13,139 bases of DNA from Bacillota bacterium (GTDB lineage Bacteria; Bacillota; Clostridia; Peptostreptococcales; Anaerovoracaceae): the NCBI GenBank assembly GCA_022793975.1, contig JAAWDW010000088.1, forward strand, positions 1 to 13,139, given 5' to 3'. The notes under the pieces are model-generated. The model saw only the letters and a list, made by a program, of their open reading frames with translations. It was not told where the DNA came from and ran no database searches. Shown here one piece after another: positions 7,060 through 12,854 of the stretch (position 1 is its first letter; the number at the start of each line of letters is the position of its first letter). The position numbers and the translations under genes were made by a program.

Positions 7060-7980
7060 TTAATCTTTAAGCAGGTCTTTAATTTCTTCAAGAAGTTCTC
7101 CGTCAAGCCCTTCAAATAAATCTTCTTTCTTAGACTTATGACCCTTTTCAAATCTCCTTATTTCCTGCTTCTTATATGTGTAATATTCCGTGCTTAATTT
7201 TTCCGGTCTGTCATCACCTTTTTCTTCAACCACAAGACGCGTCTTAATTTTATTTTCAAGTATATTTGATTCCACCACCACAGCTATGCCGTCTCTCGTT
7301 CTTACGCGTTCGCCGACATCTGGCATACCTTTACGAAGTTCCATATAAGTACTGTTCTCGTATTTAAGACAGCACATAAGCCTTCCGCATATTCCTGATA
7401 TCTTTGAAGGATTAAGTGATAAATTCTGTACTTTTGCCATTTTTATAGACACCGGTTCAAAACCTGCAAGCCACGAATTGCAGCAAAGGCTTCTGCCGCA
7501 GGCGCCAATACCACCCATAAGCTTCGCTTCATCCCTTACACCTATTTGTCTCAGTTCTATACGCATTTTGAATACAGCCGCAAGATCCTTTACAAGCTCT
7601 CTGAAATCAACTCTTCCATCTGCAGTAAAATAAAATATGACTTTGCTGTTATCAAATGTGTACTCAACGTCTATAAGTTTCATAACAAGACCGTGTTTAT
7701 CTATCTTTTCCTGACAGATCTGAAGCGCCTTTTCTTTTTTCTTAATATTCTCTTCATGCTGCGCTTTATCATCATCCGTAGCTATCCTTATAATTTTCTT
7801 AAGTGGCGGCACAATTTCGGATTCACTGACATCTGTTGATTCAAGGCTGACAGTGCCAAACTCCATCCCCCTCGCAGTTTCAACTATTACATTAGTTCCG
7901 AGCGGCAATTCAAAATCATCGGGATCAAAATAATACATCTTTCCGACGCTTTTAAACTTCACTCCTACTACTTTTACCAT
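7060..7980 (-). CDS. ricT: RicT (YaaT), PSP1-domain Fe-S regulator
   Basis: RicT forms the Y-complex with RicA and RicF in Bacillus. That complex binds Fe-S clusters, acts with RNase Y in mRNA maturation, and affects sporulation, competence and biofilm formation. The 306-residue product has the PSP1 domain pattern (MVKVVGVKFKSVGKMYYFDP at the start, LGTNVIVETARGMEFG at 28-42) and six cysteines in two CGRxxCC motifs: C161/C166/C167 and C198/C203/C204, matching the family's cluster ligands. The C-terminal tail is charged and probably flexible. ATG at 7978-7980 follows AAGGAG by 8 nt. It sits between holB and trmN6 as in Bacillus, but is preceded by an unusual 119-bp gap. RicA and RicF genes are not in the window. 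Confidence 0.96.
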   Translation of the reverse strand: MVKVVGVKFKSVGKMYYFDPDDFELPLGTNVIVETARGMEFGTVSLESTDVSESEIVPPLKKIIRIATDDDKAQHEENIKKKEKALQICQEKIDKHGLVMKLIDVEYTFDNSKVIFYFTADGRVDFRELVKDLAAVFKMRIELRQIGVRDEAKLMGGIGACGRSLCCNSWLAGFEPVSIKMAKVQNLSLNPSKISGICGRLMCCLKYENSTYMELRKGMPDVGERVRTRDGIAVVVESNILENKIKTRLVVEEKGDDRPEKLSTEYYTYKKQEIRRFEKGHKSKKEDLFEGLDGELLEEIKDLLKD

Positions 7981-8099
7981 TTCTGTTCTCCTTATATCTC
8001 GTATAGTTTCCGACTATTTCTATTCTTGTCTGCTTTTGTCTTTCCATTTTCGCACTCAATATGCTCTTTAAACTATGTCTTTTATACCGTTACCGTTAA

Positions 8100-8912
8100 T
8101 CAAAGCATAGCTCTGAGCACAAGACATTTTATAACATATCCGGTTGCAACATTACGTCTGAGATCGCGACGCGCTTCCTCAATACTTCTTATCTGGCTGT
8201 AAAGATAATCTTTAGGGTATGCTCTGCCTGTTTCTCCGCACGACGCCGCCGTTTTTCCGTAAAAATGTTCAAGTGCATCGAGAAAAGCATAAGCTTTATC
8301 CTTATCGTCCATTACGTTCGCAAGCATTTTCTTTAATTCAAAAAATGATTTGCCGTCAATAATGCCATCGGCAACACGCTTCGCAGTTTCCAAACTTTCA
8401 GTATCTTCAATCTCTTCAGTATGGGCAAGTCTTATAACAACACATCTCGACACGATAGTTCGTATAAGACTTTCCGTATTTTCCGACAAAAGCATTATCA
8501 CTGTTCCTGTCGGCGGCTCCTCAAGCGTCTTTAAAATTCGATTCTGAGCTCTCACAGTCATCGTGTCCGCATCCTCTATTACAGCAATATTTCGTTCACC
8601 CAGAGGCTTGTTTTTCAAATGTTCCTGAAGTTTGGACACATCCTCATCCTTTATGGAGTTGCCATCTTTTCTGATATAAAAAATATCTTCGTGATTTTCA
8701 TGCTCTATCTTATTGCATATACTGCACTCATCACAGCCCGTGCCGCGTTTTTCTCTGCACAGAATCGCCTTGGCAAAAGCCCGCGCCACAATATCTTTAT
8801 GCACACTCATATCGCCTTCGATAATGTAAGCGTGTGCAACATTACCGGAAAGCGCAGCTCTTCTGAGTCCGTCCAATATTCTTTCGTTTCCTTTTATATC
8901 ATCAAAGGTCAT
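8100..8912 (-). CDS. holB: DNA polymerase III subunit delta' (HolB)
   Basis: HolB is the delta' subunit of the clamp-loader complex that opens and loads the beta sliding clamp at the replication fork. The 270-residue protein shows the AAA+ clamp-loader series: FDDIKGNERILDGLRRA and AHAYIIEGD at the N-terminus, a zinc module C52, C60, C63, C66, VIEDADTMTVRAQNRILKTLEEPP (111-134), and the sensor-1 TIVSRC (152-157). The P-loop position reads EGDMSVHKD and lacks GxxGxGK, as expected for a non-ATP-binding delta' subunit. It is shorter than the roughly 330 residues of Bacillus HolB, mostly in the C-terminal collar. ATG at 8912 has AAGGAT upstream. It is 24 bp behind tmk, and both are certainly one operon. 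Confidence 0.95.
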   Translation of the reverse strand: MTFDDIKGNERILDGLRRAALSGNVAHAYIIEGDMSVHKDIVARAFAKAILCREKRGTGCDECSICNKIEHENHEDIFYIRKDGNSIKDEDVSKLQEHLKNKPLGERNIAVIEDADTMTVRAQNRILKTLEEPPTGTVIMLLSENTESLIRTIVSRCVVIRLAHTEEIEDTESLETAKRVADGIIDGKSFFELKKMLANVMDDKDKAYAFLDALEHFYGKTAASCGETGRAYPKDYLYSQIRSIEEARRDLRRNVATGYVIKCLVLRAML

Positions 8913-8936
8913 CTGTCAATTATCCTTTTTTCTTTA

Positions 8937-9563
8937 TCACAGTAAACGCTGTGAGATAATTTTTTCTATATATGAAATTATATCTGCACTTATCTCATCT
9001 ATGCTCCTGCAAGCATCAATACTTATAATCCTGTCAAAACGCTTTTCCATATCTATATATCCCGCAAACACTCTTTGGTGAAATTCAAGCTTTTCCTGTT
9101 CCAGCCTGTCCTGTTCATCCTCATTTATACGCTCTTTGCCAACTTTCGGATCCACCTTAAGCAAAAAAGTGACATCAGGCATACAGCCGCGTACTGCATA
9201 TTCATTTATAACCCTGACACAATCACCAAGACCTCTTCCGTATCCTTGATATGCGATACTGGAATCTATAAATCTGTCACAAATGACGATTTTACCCGCT
9301 GTCAGAGCCGGCTTTATCACCTGCGCCACATGCTGCGCTCTTGACGCGGCATAAAGCAGCGCCTCAGTCATATAATCCATCTCTTTATTATTTTTATCGA
9401 GTATTATTTCCCGTATCTTTTCACTTATAGGTGTTCCTCCAGGCTCCCTCGTAAGCAACACATCAACACCACGCTCTTCAAAGTAATTTTTCAGCGCCGA
9501 TATTTGTGTCGATTTTCCCGATCCGTCCGGCCCCTCTATAGAAATAAAAAGTCCCTTTTTCAT
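8937..9563 (-). CDS. tmk: Thymidylate kinase (Tmk)
   Basis: Tmk phosphorylates dTMP to dTDP with ATP, an essential step in dTTP supply, in the cytoplasm. The 208-residue chain carries the P-loop EGPDGSGKST (10-19), the TREPGGTPISE substrate loop (38-48), DRFIDSSIAYQG (96-107) and a LID segment ERINEDEQDRLE (144-155). Length is typical. ATG at 9561-9563 has GGAAG about 8 nt upstream; an overlapping ATG 8 bp earlier gives only MKR and is placed too close to the ribosome site. Next genes in the operon are holB, ricT and trmN6. A 34-residue membrane peptide lies 70 bp upstream. Confidence 0.97.
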   Translation of the reverse strand: MKKGLFISIEGPDGSGKSTQISALKNYFEERGVDVLLTREPGGTPISEKIREIILDKNNKEMDYMTEALLYAASRAQHVAQVIKPALTAGKIVICDRFIDSSIAYQGYGRGLGDCVRVINEYAVRGCMPDVTFLLKVDPKVGKERINEDEQDRLEQEKLEFHQRVFAGYIDMEKRFDRIISIDACRSIDEISADIISYIEKIISQRLL

Positions 9564-9633
9564 CTTTTCATCTTCCGTTTCGCAGTTTTATCAAATTATG
9601 AGCATTCTCATCTGTATGTACGACATTCTCACT

Positions 9634-9738
9634 TTATTTTTTCAAAACATCATCTATGCTCTTTGAGATGAGAAATACTGTCAGATAAATAAAAGGAACA
9701 GCGCAAAGTCCCACAAATACAATTTTAATAATATCCAT
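9634..9738 (-). CDS. Small membrane protein of 34 residues, unknown function
   Basis: An ORF of 34 codons runs from ATG (9736-9738) to TAA (9634-9636). The product begins MDIIKIVFVGLCAVPFIY, continues LTVFLISKSI and ends DDVLKK: one hydrophobic helix of about 20 residues with a Gly, a Cys and a Pro, then a short charged tail. GGGGAG lies about 10 nt upstream of the start, and the gene fits neatly between the zinc-ribbon protein (37 bp upstream) and tmk (70 bp downstream) on the same strand. It is too short for usual gene-length cut-offs. I do not recognise it. The clean ribosome site, membrane pattern and operon position favour a real gene. Confidence 0.68.
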   Translation of the reverse strand: MDIIKIVFVGLCAVPFIYLTVFLISKSIDDVLKK

Positions 9739-9775
9739 ATTGCATTATCTCCCCATTTCACTTACGATGCGGTCT

Positions 9776-10198
9776 TTATTCAGGCAATTTTTTACCGCAT
9801 TTCCTGCAGAATGCAAAATCACTCTCTGCTTTAGCACCGCAGTAAGGACAAAAGCCAGCTTTACTTTCGAATTTTACAGTCCCCTCTGTATCCGCGGTTT
9901 CCGCAATCTCATACCGCTGCTCTTGATTTTTTCCAAAATGCAGATTTAGTGGATCTGCCTCTTCATTCTCATCTAATATATCAAAAGCTGAATATCTGTT
10001 TTTACCTGTCGCATTTTTTAAATTATAAACGGCCTGTACAACCGCAAGACCTATAAAACAAATTCCGAAAAGCGGAAAAAAGAACGGTGCTCCTGAAAAC
10101 AGCGCAATCACCGTCCATATAATTCCAAACAGCACCGCAAATATCGAACCCGCCGCATTCATCATTGACGGTCCGCGTCCCGGTTTCACACTCTTCAT
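9776..10198 (-). CDS. Two-helix membrane protein with C-terminal zinc ribbon
   Basis: The 140-residue product has two membrane segments (about residues 16-34 and 39-58), an acidic linker (SAFDILDENEEADPLNLHF), and a C-terminal zinc ribbon CPYC-x10-CRKC (C117, C120, C131, C134), the common zinc-ribbon pattern. The cellular role is unknown; ribbons of this type usually mediate protein contacts. A GTG 9 bp upstream also opens the frame, but it directly abuts the AGAGG ribosome site, while ATG at 10198 has 8 nt spacing, so I chose the ATG. A canonical promoter at 10231-10259 makes it the first gene of the string that continues with the 34-residue peptide, tmk, holB, ricT and trmN6. Confidence 0.87.
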   Translation of the reverse strand: MKSVKPGRGPSMMNAAGSIFAVLFGIIWTVIALFSGAPFFFPLFGICFIGLAVVQAVYNLKNATGKNRYSAFDILDENEEADPLNLHFGKNQEQRYEIAETADTEGTVKFESKAGFCPYCGAKAESDFAFCRKCGKKLPE

Positions 10199-10230
10199 GT
10201 TCGTCACCTCTTCCGCAAGTCATTTTAATT

Positions 10231-10259
10231 ATTATATCACATCTCCGTCCATTTGACAA
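10231..10259 (-). promoter_or_regulatory. Strong sigma-A promoter of the zinc-ribbon/tmk/holB operon
   Basis: Minus-strand TTGTCA (10254-10259) and a perfect TATAAT (10231-10236) are 17 bp apart. The leader to ATG 10198 would be about 27 nt and contain the AGAGG ribosome site. This is one of the best housekeeping promoters in the window. Confidence 0.85.
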
Positions 10260-10265
10260 ACCGCA

Positions 10266-10679
10266 TTACAGCACCATACAAAGTGTACCTGCGGCTATCA
10301 GGATGCAGCCGACAATCGATTTTACCGTAAGCTCCTCATGCAGAAAAGCAAACGCCAGAATGATTGTCAGTACGCCGCTCAATTTATCTATTGGCACTAT
10401 CTTCGACACATCGCCCATTTGCACCGCTTTGTAATAGCAGAGCCACGATGCTCCCGTCATCATTCCCGATACTATGAGAAAAAGCCAGCTTCTCCTGCTT
10501 ATATCCGCCATTCCCGACTGCGCACCTGTAATAAACACCATTCCCCACGCCATTACAAGCACCACTACTGTTCTTATCGCCGTCGCCAAATTCGAATTTA
10601 CACCCTCAATGCCTATTTTGGCAAAAATGGAAGTGAACGCTGCAAACACTGACGACAGCGCCGCAAAAAACAACCACAT
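10266..10679 (-). CDS. Half-size EamA/DMT-superfamily transporter
   Basis: A 137-residue, very hydrophobic protein made of a single EamA repeat (about five membrane segments). Typical EamA proteins have two such repeats in about 280-300 residues, so this one would have to dimerise, in the manner of small multidrug resistance proteins. Visible family pattern: WLFFAALSSVFAAFTSIFAKIGI at the start, then ATAIRTVVVLVMAWGMVF, WLCYYKAVQMGDVSKIVPIDKLSGVLTIILAFAFLHEEL (a conserved block), and a closing AAGTLCMVL. The substrate cannot be read from the sequence. ATG at 10679 follows GGGCGG. It lies 30 bp behind the YbaK-type deacylase and is probably transcribed with it; the next promoter begins 7 bp after its stop. 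Confidence 0.9.
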   Translation of the reverse strand: MWLFFAALSSVFAAFTSIFAKIGIEGVNSNLATAIRTVVVLVMAWGMVFITGAQSGMADISRRSWLFLIVSGMMTGASWLCYYKAVQMGDVSKIVPIDKLSGVLTIILAFAFLHEELTVKSIVGCILIAAGTLCMVL

Positions 10680-10709
10680 AAATTACCGCCCGTTCCTTTC
10701 CCTTATACC

Positions 10710-11198
10710 TCATATCTCAGCGATAAAAACCTGATTGCCGTGTTCCTCTATTATCGCTATTAAGTCCTTTGTCTTAAGCCAAACCGTCGCCGTGTTGTCG
10801 TTAGGATGCACGCCTATCAGCGAATCCTCTCCCGCAAGCTCCCTGTCAATAAAAAGCTTCACCTTCCGCTCCTCATCATTTAAAAGTCCGAGAGGCGTTA
10901 CCGCGCCAGGAATAAGACCCATAATGTTCATAAGGTCATTTTCCGACGCAAAACCGAGCGGCCTTGTGTCATTAAGTCCGCGGAATTTTTTAAGGTCCAC
11001 GCGCTTATCACCCTTAAGTGTTATGAGATAATAATTGCGCTTCTTATCATCCCTGATAAAAATATTTTTTGCGTCTGCCTCCGGATACGGCATCTCTATT
11101 TGCGAAACCTCCGCCATATTGTATACGGCCTTGTGCTCCGTAACCTCAAACCAAATATTTTTCGATTTCAAAAAATCATATATCTCCTGCTTGTCCAC
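10710..11198 (-). CDS. Prolyl-tRNA deacylase, ProXp-ala/PrdX-like (YbaK/EbsC domain)
   Basis: The 162-residue protein is a stand-alone YbaK/EbsC domain. Members hydrolyse wrongly charged tRNAs in trans, and the ProXp-ala (PrdX) group removes alanine from tRNA(Pro). The likely catalytic lysine is K44 in EADAKNIFIRDD, followed by YYLITLKGDKRVDLK, GLIPGAVTPLGLL (94-106) and VHPNDNTATVWL, a hallmark of the ProXp-ala side of the family. Start is GTG (11196-11198), about 11 nt after AGAGG; an overlapping ATG upstream is out of frame. A good promoter (11254-11282) lies upstream, divergent from ogt. The half-size EamA transporter follows. Assignment to ProXp-ala rather than YbaK (Cys-tRNA(Pro)) is by motif impression only. 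Confidence 0.88.
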   Translation of the reverse strand: MDKQEIYDFLKSKNIWFEVTEHKAVYNMAEVSQIEMPYPEADAKNIFIRDDKKRNYYLITLKGDKRVDLKKFRGLNDTRPLGFASENDLMNIMGLIPGAVTPLGLLNDEERKVKLFIDRELAGEDSLIGVHPNDNTATVWLKTKDLIAIIEEHGNQVFIAEI

Positions 11199-11253
11199 AG
11201 AAAACCCGTCCTCTCATACAGCCTCTTATCCCGCATCATTTTATTTCTTTAAT

Positions 11254-11282
11254 ATTGTACCACGTAATATCGGCTGCCGCAA
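11254..11282 (-). promoter_or_regulatory. Sigma-A promoter of the deacylase-EamA pair
   Basis: Minus-strand TTGCGG (11277-11282) and TACAAT (11254-11259) are 17 bp apart; leader about 50 nt. A perfect 10-bp palindrome GCAATATTGC (11279-11288) overlaps the -35 and could be a regulator site or chance. Confidence 0.72.
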
Positions 11283-11296
11283 TATTGCAAAACACA

Positions 11297-11325
11297 TTGA
11301 CGCGAACAAATGTTTGTTATATACT
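11297..11325 (+). promoter_or_regulatory. Sigma-A promoter of ogt
   Basis: TTGACG (11297-11302) and TATACT (11320-11325) are separated by exactly 17 bp. Transcription should start near 11332, about 42 nt before the ogt ATG. The spacer holds the LexA-like box. The -35 is 15 bp from the -35 of the divergent deacylase promoter. Confidence 0.8.
11303..11316 (+). promoter_or_regulatory. LexA/SOS-box-like operator in the ogt promoter
   Basis: CGAACAAATGTTTG matches the Bacillus LexA (DinR) consensus CGAACRNRYGTTYC at 13 of 14 positions and contains the GAAC-N4-GTTT core reported for clostridial LexA sites. It sits directly after the -35 and before the -10 of the ogt promoter, an ideal repressor position. 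No lexA gene is in the window. Confidence 0.68.
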
Positions 11326-11373
11326 TGTTTTAACAGTATCTTAAATGTAAATCGCAAAAGGAGATGATAAAAT

Positions 11374-11871
11374 ATGAACAGCTACGCAGTTTATCCGTTT
11401 GACTTCGGATTTCTCAAAATAGAGTACGAAGAAAATGTAATAACAGGAATAAAAACAATTCACGAAAAAGAGCCGGTAAACGCAACGATAAAGGAATCGT
11501 CAAATGCAGCGGCAGGAAAAAGCAGCGCACTGACAGACAAAGTATATGCGCAAATATGCGAATACCTGCGCGGAAAGCGAAAAACATTTGATTTTCCATA
11601 TGAACTTCGCGGCACCGAATTCCAGAAAAAAGTATGGAATGTGCTCTGCAGCATCCCTTACGGCGAAACCCGCACATACAAAGAAATTGCCGCTGCAGTC
11701 GGAAATCCAAAAGCCTGCCGCGCTGTAGGAATGGCAAATAACAAAAATCCCATCGCCATAGCAGTACCGTGCCACAGAGTAATAGGTGCCAACGGCTCTC
11801 TTACCGGATATGCAGGAGGTCTTAATATGAAGAAAGCACTTCTCCTGCTTGAATCCGGTGGCACGATATAA
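11374..11871 (+). CDS. ogt: Methylated-DNA--[protein]-cysteine S-methyltransferase (Ogt/MGMT)
   Basis: This is a suicide DNA-repair protein that takes the alkyl group from O6-alkylguanine (or O4-alkylthymine) on to its own cysteine. In the 165-residue chain the acceptor is C133 in AVPCHRVIGANG. Also visible are the helix-turn-helix region TEFQKKVWNVLCSIPYGETRTYKEIA (81-106) with Y102, the arginine finger R116 in CRAVGMANNKNP, the active-site loop GSLTGYAGGL and the closing E160 in LLLLESGG. No N-terminal Ada domain is present, so this is the constitutive-type architecture. ATG at 11374 follows AAAGGAG. The promoter carries a LexA-like box, so DNA damage may induce it. It stands alone on the plus strand. 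Confidence 0.96.
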   Translation: MNSYAVYPFDFGFLKIEYEENVITGIKTIHEKEPVNATIKESSNAAAGKSSALTDKVYAQICEYLRGKRKTFDFPYELRGTEFQKKVWNVLCSIPYGETRTYKEIAAAVGNPKACRAVGMANNKNPIAIAVPCHRVIGANGSLTGYAGGLNMKKALLLLESGGTI

Positions 11872-11896
11872 TATCAACAGTAGTTTACAATACCCG

Positions 11897-11927
11897 ATAT
11901 GTATAGAAAGCGATACCACATACATAT
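11897..11927. repeat. Perfect inverted repeat next to the VOC gene promoter
   Basis: ATATGTAT (11897-11904) and ATACATAT (11920-11927) are perfect inverted arms 15 bp apart. The right arm ends one base before the -35 of the VOC gene. It could be an operator for an unknown regulator or a weak AT-rich terminator of ogt. No T-run longer than three follows. Confidence 0.5.
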
Positions 11928-11956
11928 TTGATATATTTAATTCTCTTTGCTAAAAT
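11928..11956 (+). promoter_or_regulatory. Sigma-A promoter of the VOC-fold gene
   Basis: TTGATA (11928-11933) and TAAAAT (11951-11956) are 17 bp apart. The leader to ATG 12052 would be about 90 nt, AT-rich, with GGAGG just before the start. Confidence 0.65.
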
Positions 11957-12051
11957 AATATCAGAAATAAAGTTAAACTTAAATATGCGCATAAAAAAAT
12001 TTAATCGAATTCGGAAAACATTTTCAGAATAATAATTCGGAGGTAAATTTT

Positions 12052-12414
12052 ATGAAACTTACTTGGGTAACTATTGTTACGACTAAATTTGAAGAATCAA
12101 AGGAATTTTACAGAGACTTTCTCGATATGAAGCCCGGCGCTGCATTCTCGCCTAATAAATTTATGGACATCGCATTCTTCAAAGACCAAAACGGTATGCA
12201 GGTAGAAATCATCTGGAGTAAAAACAAAAAAGAAGCAAGCGATAGCGACCACATCTATATCGGTACTTTCTTCGACAATTACAGCAAGCAATACGAAGAG
12301 GCAAAGAAACGCGGCATCATCAAGTCAGAACCCGCTCCGCAGGGTCCAGATAATATGTGCTTTGTTGTAAAAGATCCGAACGGAGTAAACGTACAAATCA
12401 TACAGCCTAAATAA
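12052..12414 (+). CDS. VOC-superfamily (glyoxalase/bleomycin-resistance fold) protein
   Basis: The 120-residue product has the two-module VOC fold: a first strand MKLTWVTIVTTKFEESKEFYRDFL, then GMQVEIIW, and the closing FVVKDPNGVNVQIIQPK. Members include glyoxalase I, extradiol dioxygenases and antibiotic-sequestering proteins; the substrate here is unknown. Canonical metal ligands are only partly present: the first-strand His is absent (LTWVTI), E52 and H67 are available, and the last Glu is Gln (Q115). It may therefore bind a ligand without classical metal chemistry. ATG at 12052 follows CGGAGG by about 8 nt. It has its own promoter, preceded by an inverted repeat, and converges on the rRNA operon. 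Confidence 0.9.
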   Translation: MKLTWVTIVTTKFEESKEFYRDFLDMKPGAAFSPNKFMDIAFFKDQNGMQVEIIWSKNKKEASDSDHIYIGTFFDNYSKQYEEAKKRGIIKSEPAPQGPDNMCFVVKDPNGVNVQIIQPK

Positions 12415-12462
12415 TCATCCTGACTAAATAACCGTTTTAAATAATTATATCGGAATTTAAGC

Positions 12463-12488
12463 CGTACCCATCGGGTACGACTTTCGTA
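12463..12488 (+). terminator. Probable terminator after the VOC gene
   Basis: CGTACCC (12463-12469) and GGGTACG (12473-12479) form a perfect 7-bp stem with a 3-nt loop. The trailing ACTTTCGTATTT is only moderately U-rich, so termination strength is uncertain, but position 49 bp after the stop fits. Confidence 0.6.
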
Positions 12489-12489
12489 T

Positions 12490-12528
12490 TTATGTCTCGC
12501 CCGCTTTATTATGTATCTGCCCGCTGTA
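12490..12528. repeat. Imperfect tandem repeat, two units of 19-20 bp
   Basis: TTATGTCTCGCCCGCTTTA (12490-12508) is followed directly by TTATGTATCTGCCCGCTGTA (12509-12528), sharing TTATGT and GCCCGCT with one inserted base. It lies in the 194-bp non-coding stretch between the VOC gene and 5S, where I see no gene. No function is evident. Confidence 0.55.
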
Positions 12529-12570
12529 CACTATTCACTCAACACAGCACGCAAAGTAGCTGTCTATACA

Positions 12571-12604
12571 AAGTAAAAAGCAGATACAATTTTGTATCTG
12601 CTTT
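12571..12604 (-). terminator. rRNA operon terminator
   Basis: AAAGCAGATACA (12577-12588) and TGTATCTGCTTT (12593-12604) form a perfect 12-bp stem with a 4-nt loop. On the minus strand the stem ends in CTTTTTACTT, a proper U-tract. It lies 6 bp beyond the 3' end of 5S and is the strongest hairpin in the window. Confidence 0.88.
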
Positions 12605-12609
12605 CTCAA

Positions 12610-12725
12610 ACCGGCAACGACCTACTTTCCCGGGCAGCTTCCCGCCAAGTATCATCAGCGCAAAGGAGCTTAACTACTGTGTTCGAGATGGGAACAGGTG
12701 TGACCTCCCCGCTATAGTCACCGGA
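12610..12725 (-). rRNA. rrf: 5S ribosomal RNA
   Basis: The minus strand reads CCGGTGACTATAGCGGGGAG at the 5' side, has the conserved CCCATCTCGAACACAGTAGTT and GATGATACTTGGCGGG internal blocks, and closes with GTAGGTCGTTGCCGG. The terminal CCGG ends pair as helix I. About 115 nt, normal for the molecule; ends are accurate to a few bases. Confidence 0.95.
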
Positions 12726-12854
12726 TTTCTTGCTTGTCTCTCGCAACATCTGCTGCGAAATCTCGCGCAACCGTCTTCTTTCTTTTGATTGCTCTGAAGG
12801 TATAGTACCCTCAAAACTGAATAGATTATGTGTACATATATACATAAGAAACCA
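12726..12854 (-). other. 23S-5S spacer of the rRNA operon
   Basis: About 129 bp with no tRNA gene. It contains the minus-strand CTATTCAGTTTTGAGGGTAC typical of Firmicute 23S-5S spacers, plus a weakly complementary region around CGCAACATCTGCTGCG (12742-12757) that may form a processing stem. Confidence 0.7.

Noticed and set aside
9560..9571. Mini-ORF ATGAAAAGATGA overlapping the tmk start
   Set aside because: Its ATG directly abuts the GGAAG site, too close for initiation, whereas tmk has 8 nt spacing; most likely chance.
9598..9633. CATACAGA with an upstream ATA on the minus strand, sigma-E-like, before tmk
   Set aside because: Weak match, and tmk is a housekeeping gene in an operon with a clear sigma-A promoter.
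10199..10207. GTG start for the zinc-ribbon protein
   Set aside because: The GTG directly abuts the AGAGG ribosome site; the ATG 9 bp later has correct spacing.
12726..12854. Possible tRNA gene between 23S and 5S
   Set aside because: No cloverleaf, T-arm or anticodon arm pattern can be read on either strand.
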